Shown: piece after piece, positions 33,868 through 42,879 of the stretch
Position numbering within the stretch: the stretch's first letter is position 1
How the letters are laid out: every line of letters starts with the position of its first letter
NCBI GenBank assembly: GCA_029263315.1
Contig: JAJCXR010000053.1
Location: 186,001-250,000, forward strand
Direction of reading: 5' to 3'
DNA: 64,000 nt
Origin: Acidobacteriota bacterium
GTDB taxonomy: Bacteria; Acidobacteriota; Thermoanaerobaculia; Multivoradales; J023
Made by a program: the position numbers and the translations under genes
Notes under the pieces: model-generated
The model's database searches: none
Told to the model about the DNA's origin: nothing
Seen by the model: the letters and a program-made list of their open reading frames with translations, nothing else

Positions 33868-36255
33868 GTGCTGGCAGACATCCGCTTCGCGCTTCGGCAG
33901 ATCTCTCGTCATCGAGGTTTCTCGGTGCTCGCTATCGTCACTTTGGCATTGGGCATCGGCGCCAATACGGCGATCTTCAGTGTCATCCACGCGGCCTTGA
34001 TTCAACCGCTGCCCTATCCCGAAGCGGAGCGTTTGGTGGGCGTCTTCGAGCAACTGCCCAGCGGCTACCACAACGCCGTCTCCGGTGGTGCTTTCAAGGA
34101 CTGGAAGGCCAATAGCTCCAGCTTCAGCAGCCTGGCCATCAGCGAGAAGCTACGCCACAACGTCACCGGCTCGGGCCCGCCTGAGTTGCTCATCGGCATG
34201 CAAGTGACCTCGGACTATCTCGACGTGCTGGGGGTCCAACCGACCCTCGGACGCGGCTTCTCGGCTGAAGAATCGACGCTGGGCGGAGAGGCGAGGTTGA
34301 TCGTTCTCACAGACAGCCTGTGGCGCAGCCGATTCGGTGGTCGCGGGGACATCTTGGGTGACAAGGTATTTCTCGATCAAGTCCCCCACACCGTGGTCGG
34401 GGTATTGCCGCCCCGGGCCCTACCGGCCGACGAAGTAACCTTCCTCACACCGCTGGTGGTGGATGGCGATGCCAACGGCTGGGGCCGCTCCGGCCATTGG
34501 AAAGATGTCATCGGTCGCCTGGCGCCGGGCAAGACAGCCCTCGGCGCACAGGCGGAGCTGCGCGGCATCAAGGAGCGCTTAGCCGATGACTACCCGGTGT
34601 TCAAGGCGGATTGGAGCGTCGCCGTGCAGCCCCTGCAGGAGGTCCTGAGCGGTGATACTCGTCCGACTCTGATGCTCCTGTTGGCCACCGTCGGTCTGGT
34701 GCTGTTGATCGCCTGCGCCAATGTTTCCAATCTGTTGCTGGCCCGCGGTAGGGCGCGCCTCCAGGAGATGGCGATCCGGGCTTCCTTGGGCGCACACCGC
34801 TGGCGCATGGTGCGTCAGATGTTGGTGGAGAGCCTGGTGTTGGCCCTCCTGGGATGCGGTCTCGGCCTCCTATTGGCACAATTCGGCGTCGATCTGCTGG
34901 CACACATGTTCGCCGACCGCTTACCCCAGGCCTTGCACCCCAGCTTGAACCCTCAAGTGCTCCTCTTCTCGCTGCTCAGCGCCATGGCATGTGGGGTCCT
35001 GTTCGGGATTCTGCCAGCCTTGAGCGGCAGTCGCGTGGGGCCAGGGCAGGACTTGAAGGAGATGGGACGGGGCTCCACCTCCGGTTCTCAGGGACGTTCC
35101 CAGAGCTTGTTGGTGGTCAGCGAGGTGGCCCTATCGTTGGTCTTGTTGGTCGGGGCCGGACTGCTGCTGCGCAGCTTTGTCGTCCTCTTGCACACCGACC
35201 CCGGCTTCGAGCCTCAGGGCGTGTTGGCCGTCGACTTGAGCTTTCCCGAGGAAAAGTATCCCCAGCCGGACGATCGACGGAGCTTCATTGAAACCCTGCG
35301 CCAGGGCCTGCAACAGCTCCCCGGGGTCGACACCGTGGCCGCCGCCTCAGCTTTACCCTTGAGCCAGCACGGCCGCACGGAAATGGCCAGCCGAGCCGAT
35401 CGTGAGGAGTCCTTCGACTATTTGGTGCAGGTGAGCTTCGTGGGGGACAACTATTTCAAGGCCATGGGCATGTCCCTGCTGCGGGGGCGTCCGTTGACTT
35501 CCAACAACGCCTCGGCGGCGGACGGACCGAGGGAGCTGCTGATCAGCAGCGAAATCGCGGCCCAGCTCTATCCTGGAGAGGAGGCCCTCGGGCAATCCCT
35601 GCGTCTCCTCGATGAGTCTTGGCAGATCGTCGGTATCGTGCCGCCGGTGCGCCACTTCGTCCTCGATGCCGAGCCCATGCCCAACGTCTATCTCGACCAG
35701 GCACAAACCCTGTGGTCGGGCACCTCCTTCGCCATTCGCACCCGAGTGCCGCCGGCCAGCTTGATCGACGAAGTCCGGGCCACCGCTCTAGCGGCCGATC
35801 CGGATCAACCCATCGCCAATGTGCGAACGCTGGAGCAGTCCATCGAGCGCTCTCTGGCGCCGCGGCGCATGACCCTGTCACTGCTCGGTGCCTTCGCCGG
35901 TCTCGCCATTCTGCTGGCGGCCATCGGCATCTATGGCGTAATTTCCTATTCCGTCAATCAGCGACGCCGGGAGCTCAGTATCCGTTGTGCCCTCGGGGCG
36001 GACCGCCTCGATGTCGTCCGCTTGATTCTACGGGGTGGGCTGCGATCCTCAATGCTCGGAATCGCCACTGGCTTGGGGCTGGCCCTCATCCTGGCGCGTC
36101 TTCTCGAGAGCCTGCTCTACGGCGTCGAGCCCTATGATCTACCGGTGTTCCTCGGCGCCTCGGCCCTGCTCACCGCGGCAGTGGTCTGCTCCATCTTGCT
36201 ACCGGCTCACCAGGCCAGCCAGCCGGATGCGACGGAGGCCTTGCGGGCGGAGTGA
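33868..36255 (+). CDS. acidobacterial-type duplicated orphan permease (MacB/FtsX-like)
   Basis: 795 residues starting at a GTG with GGGAGG 5 bases upstream. An N-terminal helix (FSVLAIVTLALGIGANTAIFSVI) and MacB periplasmic core are followed by FtsX-type helices. The module is then repeated: three helices around residue 270-400 and again at 670-790, with periplasmic domains between. No ATPase gene is adjacent. This is the ADOP class that is highly expanded in Acidobacteria. Substrate unknown. The 213 bases before it hold short GGAGTGATCC-like repeats but no gene. Confidence 0.88.
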   Translation: MLADIRFALRQISRHRGFSVLAIVTLALGIGANTAIFSVIHAALIQPLPYPEAERLVGVFEQLPSGYHNAVSGGAFKDWKANSSSFSSLAISEKLRHNVTGSGPPELLIGMQVTSDYLDVLGVQPTLGRGFSAEESTLGGEARLIVLTDSLWRSRFGGRGDILGDKVFLDQVPHTVVGVLPPRALPADEVTFLTPLVVDGDANGWGRSGHWKDVIGRLAPGKTALGAQAELRGIKERLADDYPVFKADWSVAVQPLQEVLSGDTRPTLMLLLATVGLVLLIACANVSNLLLARGRARLQEMAIRASLGAHRWRMVRQMLVESLVLALLGCGLGLLLAQFGVDLLAHMFADRLPQALHPSLNPQVLLFSLLSAMACGVLFGILPALSGSRVGPGQDLKEMGRGSTSGSQGRSQSLLVVSEVALSLVLLVGAGLLLRSFVVLLHTDPGFEPQGVLAVDLSFPEEKYPQPDDRRSFIETLRQGLQQLPGVDTVAAASALPLSQHGRTEMASRADREESFDYLVQVSFVGDNYFKAMGMSLLRGRPLTSNNASAADGPRELLISSEIAAQLYPGEEALGQSLRLLDESWQIVGIVPPVRHFVLDAEPMPNVYLDQAQTLWSGTSFAIRTRVPPASLIDEVRATALAADPDQPIANVRTLEQSIERSLAPRRMTLSLLGAFAGLAILLAAIGIYGVISYSVNQRRRELSIRCALGADRLDVVRLILRGGLRSSMLGIATGLGLALILARLLESLLYGVEPYDLPVFLGASALLTAAVVCSILLPAHQASQPDATEALRAE

Positions 36256-36312
36256 CGGGTCGGCCTCGGCTCAGTACCCGGACATGGACACACCGGATCG
36301 AACCGCCGGCTG

Positions 36313-36915
36313 CTAAGGCGTCATCAAGGCGGGCACTTGCCGCATTTCCAAGCGGGCTCTGGTAATGGTCACCGGCTCCTTGGGCTTGTGAAAGGCCGTC
36401 TTGCCGATGAAGTTTTCGTCCACCGGCACGTTGCCGATGGCTTCGAGCACATCGAGCCCTTCGATGAGCAGGCCGAAGACGGCGTACTTGCCGTCCAGGT
36501 GGGGGCGGGTCGCATGACAGATGTAGATCTCGGTGCTGCCGCTGTCGGGGTTGCCGCCGCGGGCCAGACCGACGGCACCGGGGACGTGGGGATAGGCTCC
36601 GAATTCGCCCTTGACGGTGGCCCGGCCACTCTCGCCGCCGTCACCGGTTTGGATGACATGCCCGGCCACCACGCGGTAGAACGGTAGACCATCGTAGAAC
36701 CCCTCCTCCACCAGGGCCTTGAAATTGGCCACGGTGAGGGGCGCCTTGTCGTCGAACAGCCGCATCACCATGGTGCCCATGGAGGTTTCGAGCACCGCCA
36801 CCTCCTCTTGGTGGGTGACGGCTGAGTCGTCCTGCGCCGGCGCCGTCACCGGAACGAGGAAGATGCATAGGAAAAAACAGGCCAGGGTCGCATTCAGAAT
36901 TCTTATCGGCTGCAT
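36313..36915 (-). CDS. secreted cyclophilin-type peptidyl-prolyl isomerase
   Basis: 200 residues with an AGAGGA ribosome site. Signal peptide LNATLACFFLCIFLVPVTAPAQ. The cyclophilin fold is complete: VLETSMGTMVMRLFDDKAP, PFYRVVAGHVIQTGDGG (the catalytic Arg is retained, FxR), and FGLLIEGLDVLEAIG. It should act on proline bonds of periplasmic proteins. Confidence 0.9.
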   Translation of the reverse strand: MQPIRILNATLACFFLCIFLVPVTAPAQDDSAVTHQEEVAVLETSMGTMVMRLFDDKAPLTVANFKALVEEGFYDGLPFYRVVAGHVIQTGDGGESGRATVKGEFGAYPHVPGAVGLARGGNPDSGSTEIYICHATRPHLDGKYAVFGLLIEGLDVLEAIGNVPVDENFIGKTAFHKPKEPVTITRARLEMRQVPALMTP

Positions 36916-36977
36916 GGGGATTCCTCTCGGCTTGTAGGTCGGCTCGCTAGATTGGCCGATGTGGCAGACCCGGAAGC

Positions 36978-38447
36978 CTATGCCGGGGACTCGAGTAGGT
37001 CCACCAGGGCATCGACGAGAGCTTCGTCGTCGCCAGGCTGTAGGGTCCGTGGATCGATCAGGACGGCGGCGTCCTTGAGACGGCTGAAACAGGGAGGGGA
37101 AGCATACCGAAGGCGTCGGGCCAGACGGTTGGCGGATTGCCGGTGCGGCGTCACGGTGATGCAGGTGGTGGGCAGGGGGATGGCCGGCAGCGCACCGCTG
37201 CCCATCTCGCTGTGCTCATCGACGACGCCGATCTCGGCCCGCCCCGCCAGCTCGGCGGTGGCCAGGCGATGCCGCAACCGTTCCGCCAGCTCCACCGCCC
37301 GCTGCCGCAGGGTCTCCGGAGACAGGGCCAACATGCGCAGGGTGGGAACGTTGTGCTCCAGCTGGGAAGGCTCCAGATAGAGGCGCAGCGCCGTTTCCAA
37401 GGCCACACACGTCAACTTGTCGATGCGCAGGGCCCGGGCCAAAGGGGAACGGCGCAGCCGGTCGAGCCACTGCTTCTTGCCGACAATAATGCCCGATTGC
37501 ACTCCGCCGATGAGCTTGTCGCCGGAGAAGCAGATGACGTCGGCCCCCGCCTCGACGCTGTGCCGCACCGGCGGCTCATCGAAGAGGGCACGCACCGCCT
37601 GCGGCACCGCCTCGGCATCCAGCAGACAACCGGATCCCAGGTCGTGGATCACCGGCAAACCGACCCGCTGTCCGATCTGCACCATGGCTTCGATGCCGAC
37701 GTGCTCGGTGAAACCCACCAGCCGATAGTTGCTGGTATGCACCAGCATCAGGGCGCCGGTGTCCTCCCCCACCGCCGACTCGTAGTCCTCCGGGTAGGAA
37801 CGGTTGGTGGCCCCCACTTCCTTCAGCTGGCAACCGCTGGCTTCCATGACGTCGGGCATGCGAAAGGAGCCGCCGATCTCCACCATCTGAGAGCGGGAGA
37901 CGATGACTTCTTTGCCCTTGGCCAGCCCATTGAGAAGCAGCATGGTGGCGGCGGCGTTGTTATTGACCACCATCGCCGCCTCGGCGCCGGTGAGATGGCA
38001 CAGCAGCTCTTCGATGAAGGCGTCGCGACGGCGCCGCTGCCCGGCCTCTTGATCCACCTCCAACAACACATAACCCCGTTGCTCGGCCAGACGATCGACC
38101 ACGGCGGCGGGCAGCACCGAGCGCCCAAGCCCCGAGTGCAGCACCACACCGGTGCCGTTGATCACCCGGCGGGTGGAGGATTCAGCGTCCCAGTCGATCA
38201 GATCTTCAAGGCAGGCGGTGACCAGGGCTTCGAGCTCGGGCAAGGTCGAGGTGGCGTCTTGCAGCATCGCCTGACGCAGGGCGTCGACCCGTCGTCGACA
38301 GAGGTAGGTCAACAGCTCGCTGTCCGCATCGGCGGCGCGTTCTGAGACCTCGCGCAGGCCCTGCACCAAGCGTCCGATGGCCGGCAGGTGGCGTAGACGA
38401 GCCGCCGCTTCCGCTGCTGGCTTGGGGGCTGTGCGGGGCTGGCTCAT
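36978..38447 (-). CDS. selA: L-seryl-tRNA(Sec) selenium transferase (SelA)
   Basis: PLP enzyme converting seryl-tRNA(Sec) to selenocysteinyl-tRNA using selenophosphate. 489 residues, the usual length for SelA. The N-terminus (LRHLPAIGRLVQGL), the RRVINGTGVVLHSGLGRS block and the PLP lysine in CFSGDKLIGGVQSG are typical. The tRNA-Sec gene lies 32 bases upstream on the same strand and may share its transcript. selB and selD are not in the window, and no in-frame UGA selenoprotein was recognised here. Confidence 0.93.
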   Translation of the reverse strand: MSQPRTAPKPAAEAAARLRHLPAIGRLVQGLREVSERAADADSELLTYLCRRRVDALRQAMLQDATSTLPELEALVTACLEDLIDWDAESSTRRVINGTGVVLHSGLGRSVLPAAVVDRLAEQRGYVLLEVDQEAGQRRRRDAFIEELLCHLTGAEAAMVVNNNAAATMLLLNGLAKGKEVIVSRSQMVEIGGSFRMPDVMEASGCQLKEVGATNRSYPEDYESAVGEDTGALMLVHTSNYRLVGFTEHVGIEAMVQIGQRVGLPVIHDLGSGCLLDAEAVPQAVRALFDEPPVRHSVEAGADVICFSGDKLIGGVQSGIIVGKKQWLDRLRRSPLARALRIDKLTCVALETALRLYLEPSQLEHNVPTLRMLALSPETLRQRAVELAERLRHRLATAELAGRAEIGVVDEHSEMGSGALPAIPLPTTCITVTPHRQSANRLARRLRYASPPCFSRLKDAAVLIDPRTLQPGDDEALVDALVDLLESPA

Positions 38448-38479
38448 GACGATGGAAGGCTGTGATCAGGGCAGAATAA

Positions 38480-38579
38480 TGGCGGAAGCGCATGGGAATC
38501 GAACCCACCCCCCATACCGCAACCGGCACAGGACAACGGTTTTGAAGACCGCAAGAGGCACCAGCCCCTGAGCGCTTCC
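38480..38579 (-). tRNA. selC: tRNA-Sec (anticodon UCA)
   Basis: 100-nucleotide tRNA read on the minus strand. Acceptor stem GGAAGCGC/GCGCTTCC is 8 bp, as in selenocysteine tRNAs, followed by discriminator G and an encoded CCA. The anticodon loop CTTCAAA has TCA at 38545-38543. A long variable arm (about 20 nt) precedes the T-arm GTGGGTTCGATTCCCAT. It lies directly upstream of selA. Confidence 0.95.
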
Positions 38580-38610
38580 ATGGCGGCGAATTGTAACATC
38601 GGTGAGGCCT

Positions 38611-39141
38611 TCACGGTGCAATCTCCGCAGGCTCGGGGGCGAAGGGTCCCACCCGATTGTGCCGCTGCACCTGCCGAGCCCGGCGCAGGATCTGGTGGGG
38701 TTGCGCAAAGTGATAGACCTCGACCTCCACTTGCATGGCATGTTCCGGCCCGAAGACCTGGTGCAGGGCCGCTAGACGTCCGTTGCCCTCGAAGGTGATG
38801 CAGTTGCCGTCGTCCGCCGCCACCGTTTTGAATCCCGAGACCGACGGCAACACTTGCATCAGGTCCTGGCGGCTGAGCTGGCGACGACGGCGTAAATCCT
38901 GCTCCACCGCCCTCAAGGCCCGGCAGCGGTCTGCCACCTTGGCTATTACCTCCGGACGGTCTAGGGCATGGACCGGTTCGAGGCGGTGCAAGTCGACCAT
39001 TTGCTCCGTCGTGTGGCTGCGTTGGCGGTGGATGTCGAGCACCAGCTTGGCGAGCAGCGCGTCCTTGGGACCTAGGTCGACGACCTCGGGCAACTTGCTC
39101 CACAGGTAGGCGGCGGCTCGACGCAGACGACGCCAGATCAT
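38611..39141 (-). CDS. hypothetical protein, possible ParB/sulfiredoxin-like element
   Basis: 176 residues from the ATG at 39141 (MIWRRLRRAAAYLW). Basic and Leu-rich in the first half; the second half contains CITFEGNGRLAALHQVFG, which resembles the DGNHRL motif of ParB/sulfiredoxin-like folds. No family is assigned with confidence. It lies between polA and tRNA-Sec on the same strand; no functional link to either is evident. Confidence 0.55.
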   Translation of the reverse strand: MIWRRLRRAAAYLWSKLPEVVDLGPKDALLAKLVLDIHRQRSHTTEQMVDLHRLEPVHALDRPEVIAKVADRCRALRAVEQDLRRRRQLSRQDLMQVLPSVSGFKTVAADDGNCITFEGNGRLAALHQVFGPEHAMQVEVEVYHFAQPHQILRRARQVQRHNRVGPFAPEPAEIAP

Positions 39142-39187
39142 CGGCGATCCCCGGCTCGCTGGGCCTCCACGTCTCGCCCCGGGCGGC

Positions 39188-41836
39188 TCATCCCTTGGCG
39201 TCATACCAGGTCGCACCGATGCCCGCTTCCACTTCCAAGGGCACCGACAGGCAGGCTACCCCCTCCATGGTCTGACAGACGAGCTGGGACAGCTCCTGGC
39301 AACGCAGCTCCGGAGCTTCCAAGACCAGCTCGTCGTGCACCGTCAGCAAGAGTCGGGCTTGCGGCATCTCCTGCCGCAGGCGTTGGTCCACTTGCACCAT
39401 CGCCAGCTTCAAGAGATCGGCCGCCGTGCCCTGGATACGGGCGTTGATGGCCATGCGTTTGGCGTTCTCCCGCAGGGTGTAGTTGCGGCTCTTGATGTCC
39501 GGCAGGCGACGGATGCGTCCGTAGAGGGTTTCGACTTTACCGCTTTCGGCGGCCTGCTCGAGGGTCGACTGGGTGTAGCGGCGCACCCCGGGATAACGCT
39601 CCATGTAGGCTTCGATGAAGTGCTCCGCCTCCTTCTTGCCAATGCCCAAGTTCTTGGCCAGACCCCAGGCGCTCATGCCATAGATGATGCCGAAGTTGAT
39701 CACCTTGGCCATGCGCCGCTGCTCGGCGTTGACCAACAGGGGGGAAACCTCGAACACCGCACCGGCGGTGGAGGCATGGATGTCCTCCCCCTTTTGGAAG
39801 GCATCGATCATGGCGTCTTCTTCGGCGATGTGGGCCAAAATCCGGAGCTCGATCTGGCTGTAGTCCGCCACCACCAACCGGCAACCCTCGGCGGCCATGA
39901 AGGCCTTGCGGATCCGTTGCCCTAGCTCGGTGCGGATGGGGATGTTCTGCAAATTGGGATGGGCTGAGGACAACCGGCCGGTGGCCGCCACCGCCTGATT
40001 GAACCGCGTATGGATGCGTCCGTCCTCGGCCACCATGGTGGGCAGGGCATCGATGTAAGTGCTCTTGAGCTTGCTCAGCTCGCGGAAGCGCAACAGCCGT
40101 TCCGGCAGGGGCAGGCCGCGGGACGCCAGTTCCTCCAAGGTCTCCGCGTCGGTGGAATAGCTCTTTGTCTTCTTGGTCTTGCGCAGCACCGGATATCCCA
40201 GGCGCTCGAACAGGATCTCGCCCAATTGCTGCGGCGAGTTGATGTTGAAGCGATCCCCCGCCAACTCGTAGATCTCATCTTCCAGGGCCACCAACTCGTC
40301 CCCGAGCTCAACGGACATCCTCCCCAGGTAGTCGACATCGAGCACCACGCCGGTTTCTTCGATATCCGCCAGGACGGCCACCAAGGGCTCCTCGAAGGTC
40401 TGGTAGACGCTGTCCAAGCCTTCGTCCACCATGGCTTGCTGCAGACCTTCGACCATGCGACGGGGCAAGATCACCCGCTCCGCCGCCAGCTGCAACAAAT
40501 TCCCGTCCGCCAGCAGGGGCTGCTCCCCTTTGACAAAGCCGGCGTCCTGCATCGACATCACCGTCTGGTGCAGTTGGTCCTGCACCACCGCTTCAAAATC
40601 GTGGCTGCGCTGGGCGGAGCGGACCAGGTAAGAGGCCAACATGGTGTCGAGCAGGCGACAACCGACCGGACACCAAGTGACGTCGCCCCGTTGACCCAAG
40701 AGGCGCAATACTTCCTTGAGCTGGTGGCCCACCAGGGTGACGGTGTCGTCCGCCAACCAGCCATGTAGGCTGGCGAGGACGGCGGCGCGCATGCCCGGAC
40801 GACGAAAATCTGCAAAGTGAGCCTTGCCCTCGCCGCCGGCCAGCGCCATGCCAACCGCCTCGCCGTCCACCAAAACCGCCAGGTGGATCGGCCCTTGCAG
40901 GCCTTGCACCGCATTTTGCCAGGCTTCGACATCGGCACAGTCCTTGGCGGCGCTCACCTTCTCCGCTTGCAGGCCAGCGCTGCCCTCGAATTCCTTGGCC
41001 AAGCTGTGGAAGTCCAGCTGCCAGCAGATGTCTTGCAAGCTCTTGTAGTCGGGCTCTTCGAGGCGCAGGGTGTCGGGATCGAAGGCGACATCGAGATCGG
41101 TGTGGATGGTCACCAGCTCCTTCGATAACAGCGCTTGCTCACGGTACTCCTGTAAGCCTTCGCGATAGCTTTTGCGCTTGACGTCGGCGGCATGATCGAG
41201 GAGCTTCTCCAGGGAGCCGTATTCGTTGATCAAGTTCTTGGCCCCCTTCTCGCCGATGCCGGGGACGCCGGGCACGTTGTCGGAGGCGTCCCCCATCAGG
41301 GCCAGCACGTCCACCACTTGCTGGGGTGGCACGCCAAAATCTTCGGCCACCTTGGCGGCATCGTAAAGCTTGTCGCGGCCGGTGTGCTGCATGTAGACGC
41401 CGTCCCCCACCAACTGCATGAGGTCCTTGTCCGGAGACACCAGCACCATCTCGAACCCCGCCTCGCGGGCCTTGTGGGCTAGGGTGCCGAGGACATCGTC
41501 CGCCTCGTATTTGGGCATCTCCAGCAGCGGGATACGGTAGGCCTCGATGAGCTTGCGGATCCAAGGGATCTGTGGCCGCAGGTCGTCCGGCATGGGGGCG
41601 CGGTTGGCCTTGTACTCTTCGTATTTGTCTCGCCGCACGGTATCCGAGGAGACATCGAAGGCGATTCCCAGATACTCCGGTTGCTCGTCCCGCAGCAGCT
41701 TGCGCAGCATCTGCATGAAGCCGAAGACAGCGTTGGTGGCCTCGCCCTTGGAGTTGGAGAGGTTGCGGATGGCGTAGAAGGCCCGGAAGACGTTGGAATA
41801 GCCGTCGATCAAATAGACGCGGGGTGGCTTGCTCAT
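39188..41836 (-). CDS. polA: DNA polymerase I
   Basis: 882 residues: N-terminal 5'-3' flap nuclease (YLIDGYSNVFRAFYA, helix-hairpin-helix VPGVPGIGEKGAKNL), a central 3'-5' exonuclease-like domain (about 310-470) and the family A polymerase domain with motif A VVADYSQIELRILA, motif B KVINFGIIYGMSAWGLA and motif C LLTVHDELVLEAP. In the central domain the usual Asp-x-Glu is DGE, and the ExoII/ExoIII acidic residues are not conserved (VGHQLKEVL), so proofreading may be lost, as in Taq. No good ribosome site precedes the ATG. Confidence 0.95.
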   Translation of the reverse strand: MSKPPRVYLIDGYSNVFRAFYAIRNLSNSKGEATNAVFGFMQMLRKLLRDEQPEYLGIAFDVSSDTVRRDKYEEYKANRAPMPDDLRPQIPWIRKLIEAYRIPLLEMPKYEADDVLGTLAHKAREAGFEMVLVSPDKDLMQLVGDGVYMQHTGRDKLYDAAKVAEDFGVPPQQVVDVLALMGDASDNVPGVPGIGEKGAKNLINEYGSLEKLLDHAADVKRKSYREGLQEYREQALLSKELVTIHTDLDVAFDPDTLRLEEPDYKSLQDICWQLDFHSLAKEFEGSAGLQAEKVSAAKDCADVEAWQNAVQGLQGPIHLAVLVDGEAVGMALAGGEGKAHFADFRRPGMRAAVLASLHGWLADDTVTLVGHQLKEVLRLLGQRGDVTWCPVGCRLLDTMLASYLVRSAQRSHDFEAVVQDQLHQTVMSMQDAGFVKGEQPLLADGNLLQLAAERVILPRRMVEGLQQAMVDEGLDSVYQTFEEPLVAVLADIEETGVVLDVDYLGRMSVELGDELVALEDEIYELAGDRFNINSPQQLGEILFERLGYPVLRKTKKTKSYSTDAETLEELASRGLPLPERLLRFRELSKLKSTYIDALPTMVAEDGRIHTRFNQAVAATGRLSSAHPNLQNIPIRTELGQRIRKAFMAAEGCRLVVADYSQIELRILAHIAEEDAMIDAFQKGEDIHASTAGAVFEVSPLLVNAEQRRMAKVINFGIIYGMSAWGLAKNLGIGKKEAEHFIEAYMERYPGVRRYTQSTLEQAAESGKVETLYGRIRRLPDIKSRNYTLRENAKRMAINARIQGTAADLLKLAMVQVDQRLRQEMPQARLLLTVHDELVLEAPELRCQELSQLVCQTMEGVACLSVPLEVEAGIGATWYDAKG

Positions 41837-41884
41837 CGGCGAATTGTAGCGTCTATGACGCCCCGCAGATAGGTCACTTGAGGC

Positions 41885-41913
41885 TTAACTCCGGCTGTCG
41901 ACGGCGATACAAT
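41885..41913 (+). promoter_or_regulatory. candidate sigma70 promoter of the small membrane protein gene
   Basis: TTAACT (-35, 4 of 6) at 41885-41890, 17 bases, TACAAT (-10, 5 of 6) at 41908-41913, about 57 bases before the ATG at 41970. It lies in the divergent spacer with polA. Confidence 0.45.
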
Positions 41914-41969
41914 AGACAAACGCGGCGTGTCCGCCGCCCGACACCTCGATCTTCCTGGAGACACCTTCT

Positions 41970-42242
41970 ATGCCCTTACCCTTGGCTCTGCTCTCTTGGC
42001 TGCTCGTCGGCACGGTGGCCGGCCTGCTGGCCGCCTGGTTGTTGCCCGGCCGACTGCCGCGGCGGTTTCTCCTCGACCCCACCGTCGGTCTGCTCGGGGC
42101 CCTCGGCGGTGGCATGCTCGCCACTCTGCTCGGCTTCGGCGGGGTGGTGGGCTACGATCCTCGGGCCCTGATCACCGCCACCTTGGGGGCGATGCTCCTG
42201 TTGCTGCTGTTTCGCAGCTGGCGATTGGCCTCCACGTCCTAA
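41970..42242 (+). CDS. GlsB/YeaQ/YmgE-family small membrane protein
   Basis: 90 residues with three hydrophobic helices and Gly-rich turns (LLVGTVAGLLAAWLLPG, GLLGALGGGMLATLLG, TATLGAMLLLLLF). The pattern matches the so-called transglycosylase-associated (YeaQ) family, often stress-induced. No enzymatic residues are visible. Confidence 0.8.
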   Translation: MPLPLALLSWLLVGTVAGLLAAWLLPGRLPRRFLLDPTVGLLGALGGGMLATLLGFGGVVGYDPRALITATLGAMLLLLLFRSWRLASTS

Positions 42243-42360
42243 GGCTGCTATTCCCCCCCGGAAGGGTCGTGCTCGCCGCGGAAGGATGGCGACCGCTCGC
42301 CGCGCGGCGCGACCTCCCGATCGCAGACTCTAAGCTCGGCAGGTGCGCTTTACGGACACC

Positions 42361-42392
42361 GGCCCCTCCGGGGCCCCAATCCGATTTTTTTT
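42361..42392 (+). terminator. possible terminator after the small membrane protein gene
   Basis: GGCCCC (42361-42366) pairs with GGGGCC (42370-42375) around TCC. A run of eight T follows, but only 9 bases later, so the signal is imperfect. Confidence 0.35.
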
Positions 42393-42426
42393 ATTGTCTC
42401 TTTGGTACTTTTCGGGCTGATAGGCG

Positions 42427-42879
42427 CTAGCCGACGATGTAGGTCCCGGTGCCGACGGCGATCAGCAGCTCCTCTTCGTTGCGTAGCTCCATGCGGGTAA
42501 CGGCGACGCGGCTGCCGGTGCGCAACAGATGGGCCGAGGCGTAGTATTCCCTTCCCTGGCCGGTGCGCAGATAGTCGATGCGCAGATCGATGGTGCCGAT
42601 TTTGGTGAGACGTTGGCGTCGCAACTCGGGTGTTTCATTGCTGTGGCGTTCGAGGACCCGCAGATAGGCCGCCAGGCCCCCCACGGTATCGAGGCAGGAG
42701 GAAATGACACCGCCGTGCAGGATGCCGCGGGCGTAATTTCCCACCAGCTCATCCCGATGGCCGAAGCGGATTACCGGCTTGTCGGTCCCCAAGGAGACCA
42801 CCTTTAAACCGAGAAGCCGGTTGAAGGGAATCTTCTCTTCGACCATCTGTCGCACGAAGGCCAGATCGGCGTCCTTCAA
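42427..42879 (-). CDS. hotdog-fold thioesterase (PaaI-like)
   Basis: About 150 residues from a TTG at 42879 that overlaps the stop of the CRTAC1 gene (TTGA); an open frame continues upstream but is not protein-like. The hotdog signature is GNYARGILHGGVISSCLDTVGG, with HGG as the active-site element, followed by TIDLRIDYLRTG. It probably hydrolyses an acyl-CoA; substrate unknown. It is coupled to the upstream gene by the overlap. Confidence 0.85.
   Translation of the reverse strand: MKDADLAFVRQMVEEKIPFNRLLGLKVVSLGTDKPVIRFGHRDELVGNYARGILHGGVISSCLDTVGGLAAYLRVLERHSNETPELRRQRLTKIGTIDLRIDYLRTGQGREYYASAHLLRTGSRVAVTRMELRNEEELLIAVGTGTYIVG

Noticed and set aside
37137..38345. 402-codon open frame on the plus strand
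   Set aside because: Antisense to selA; His/Gln/Gly-rich translation without domains.
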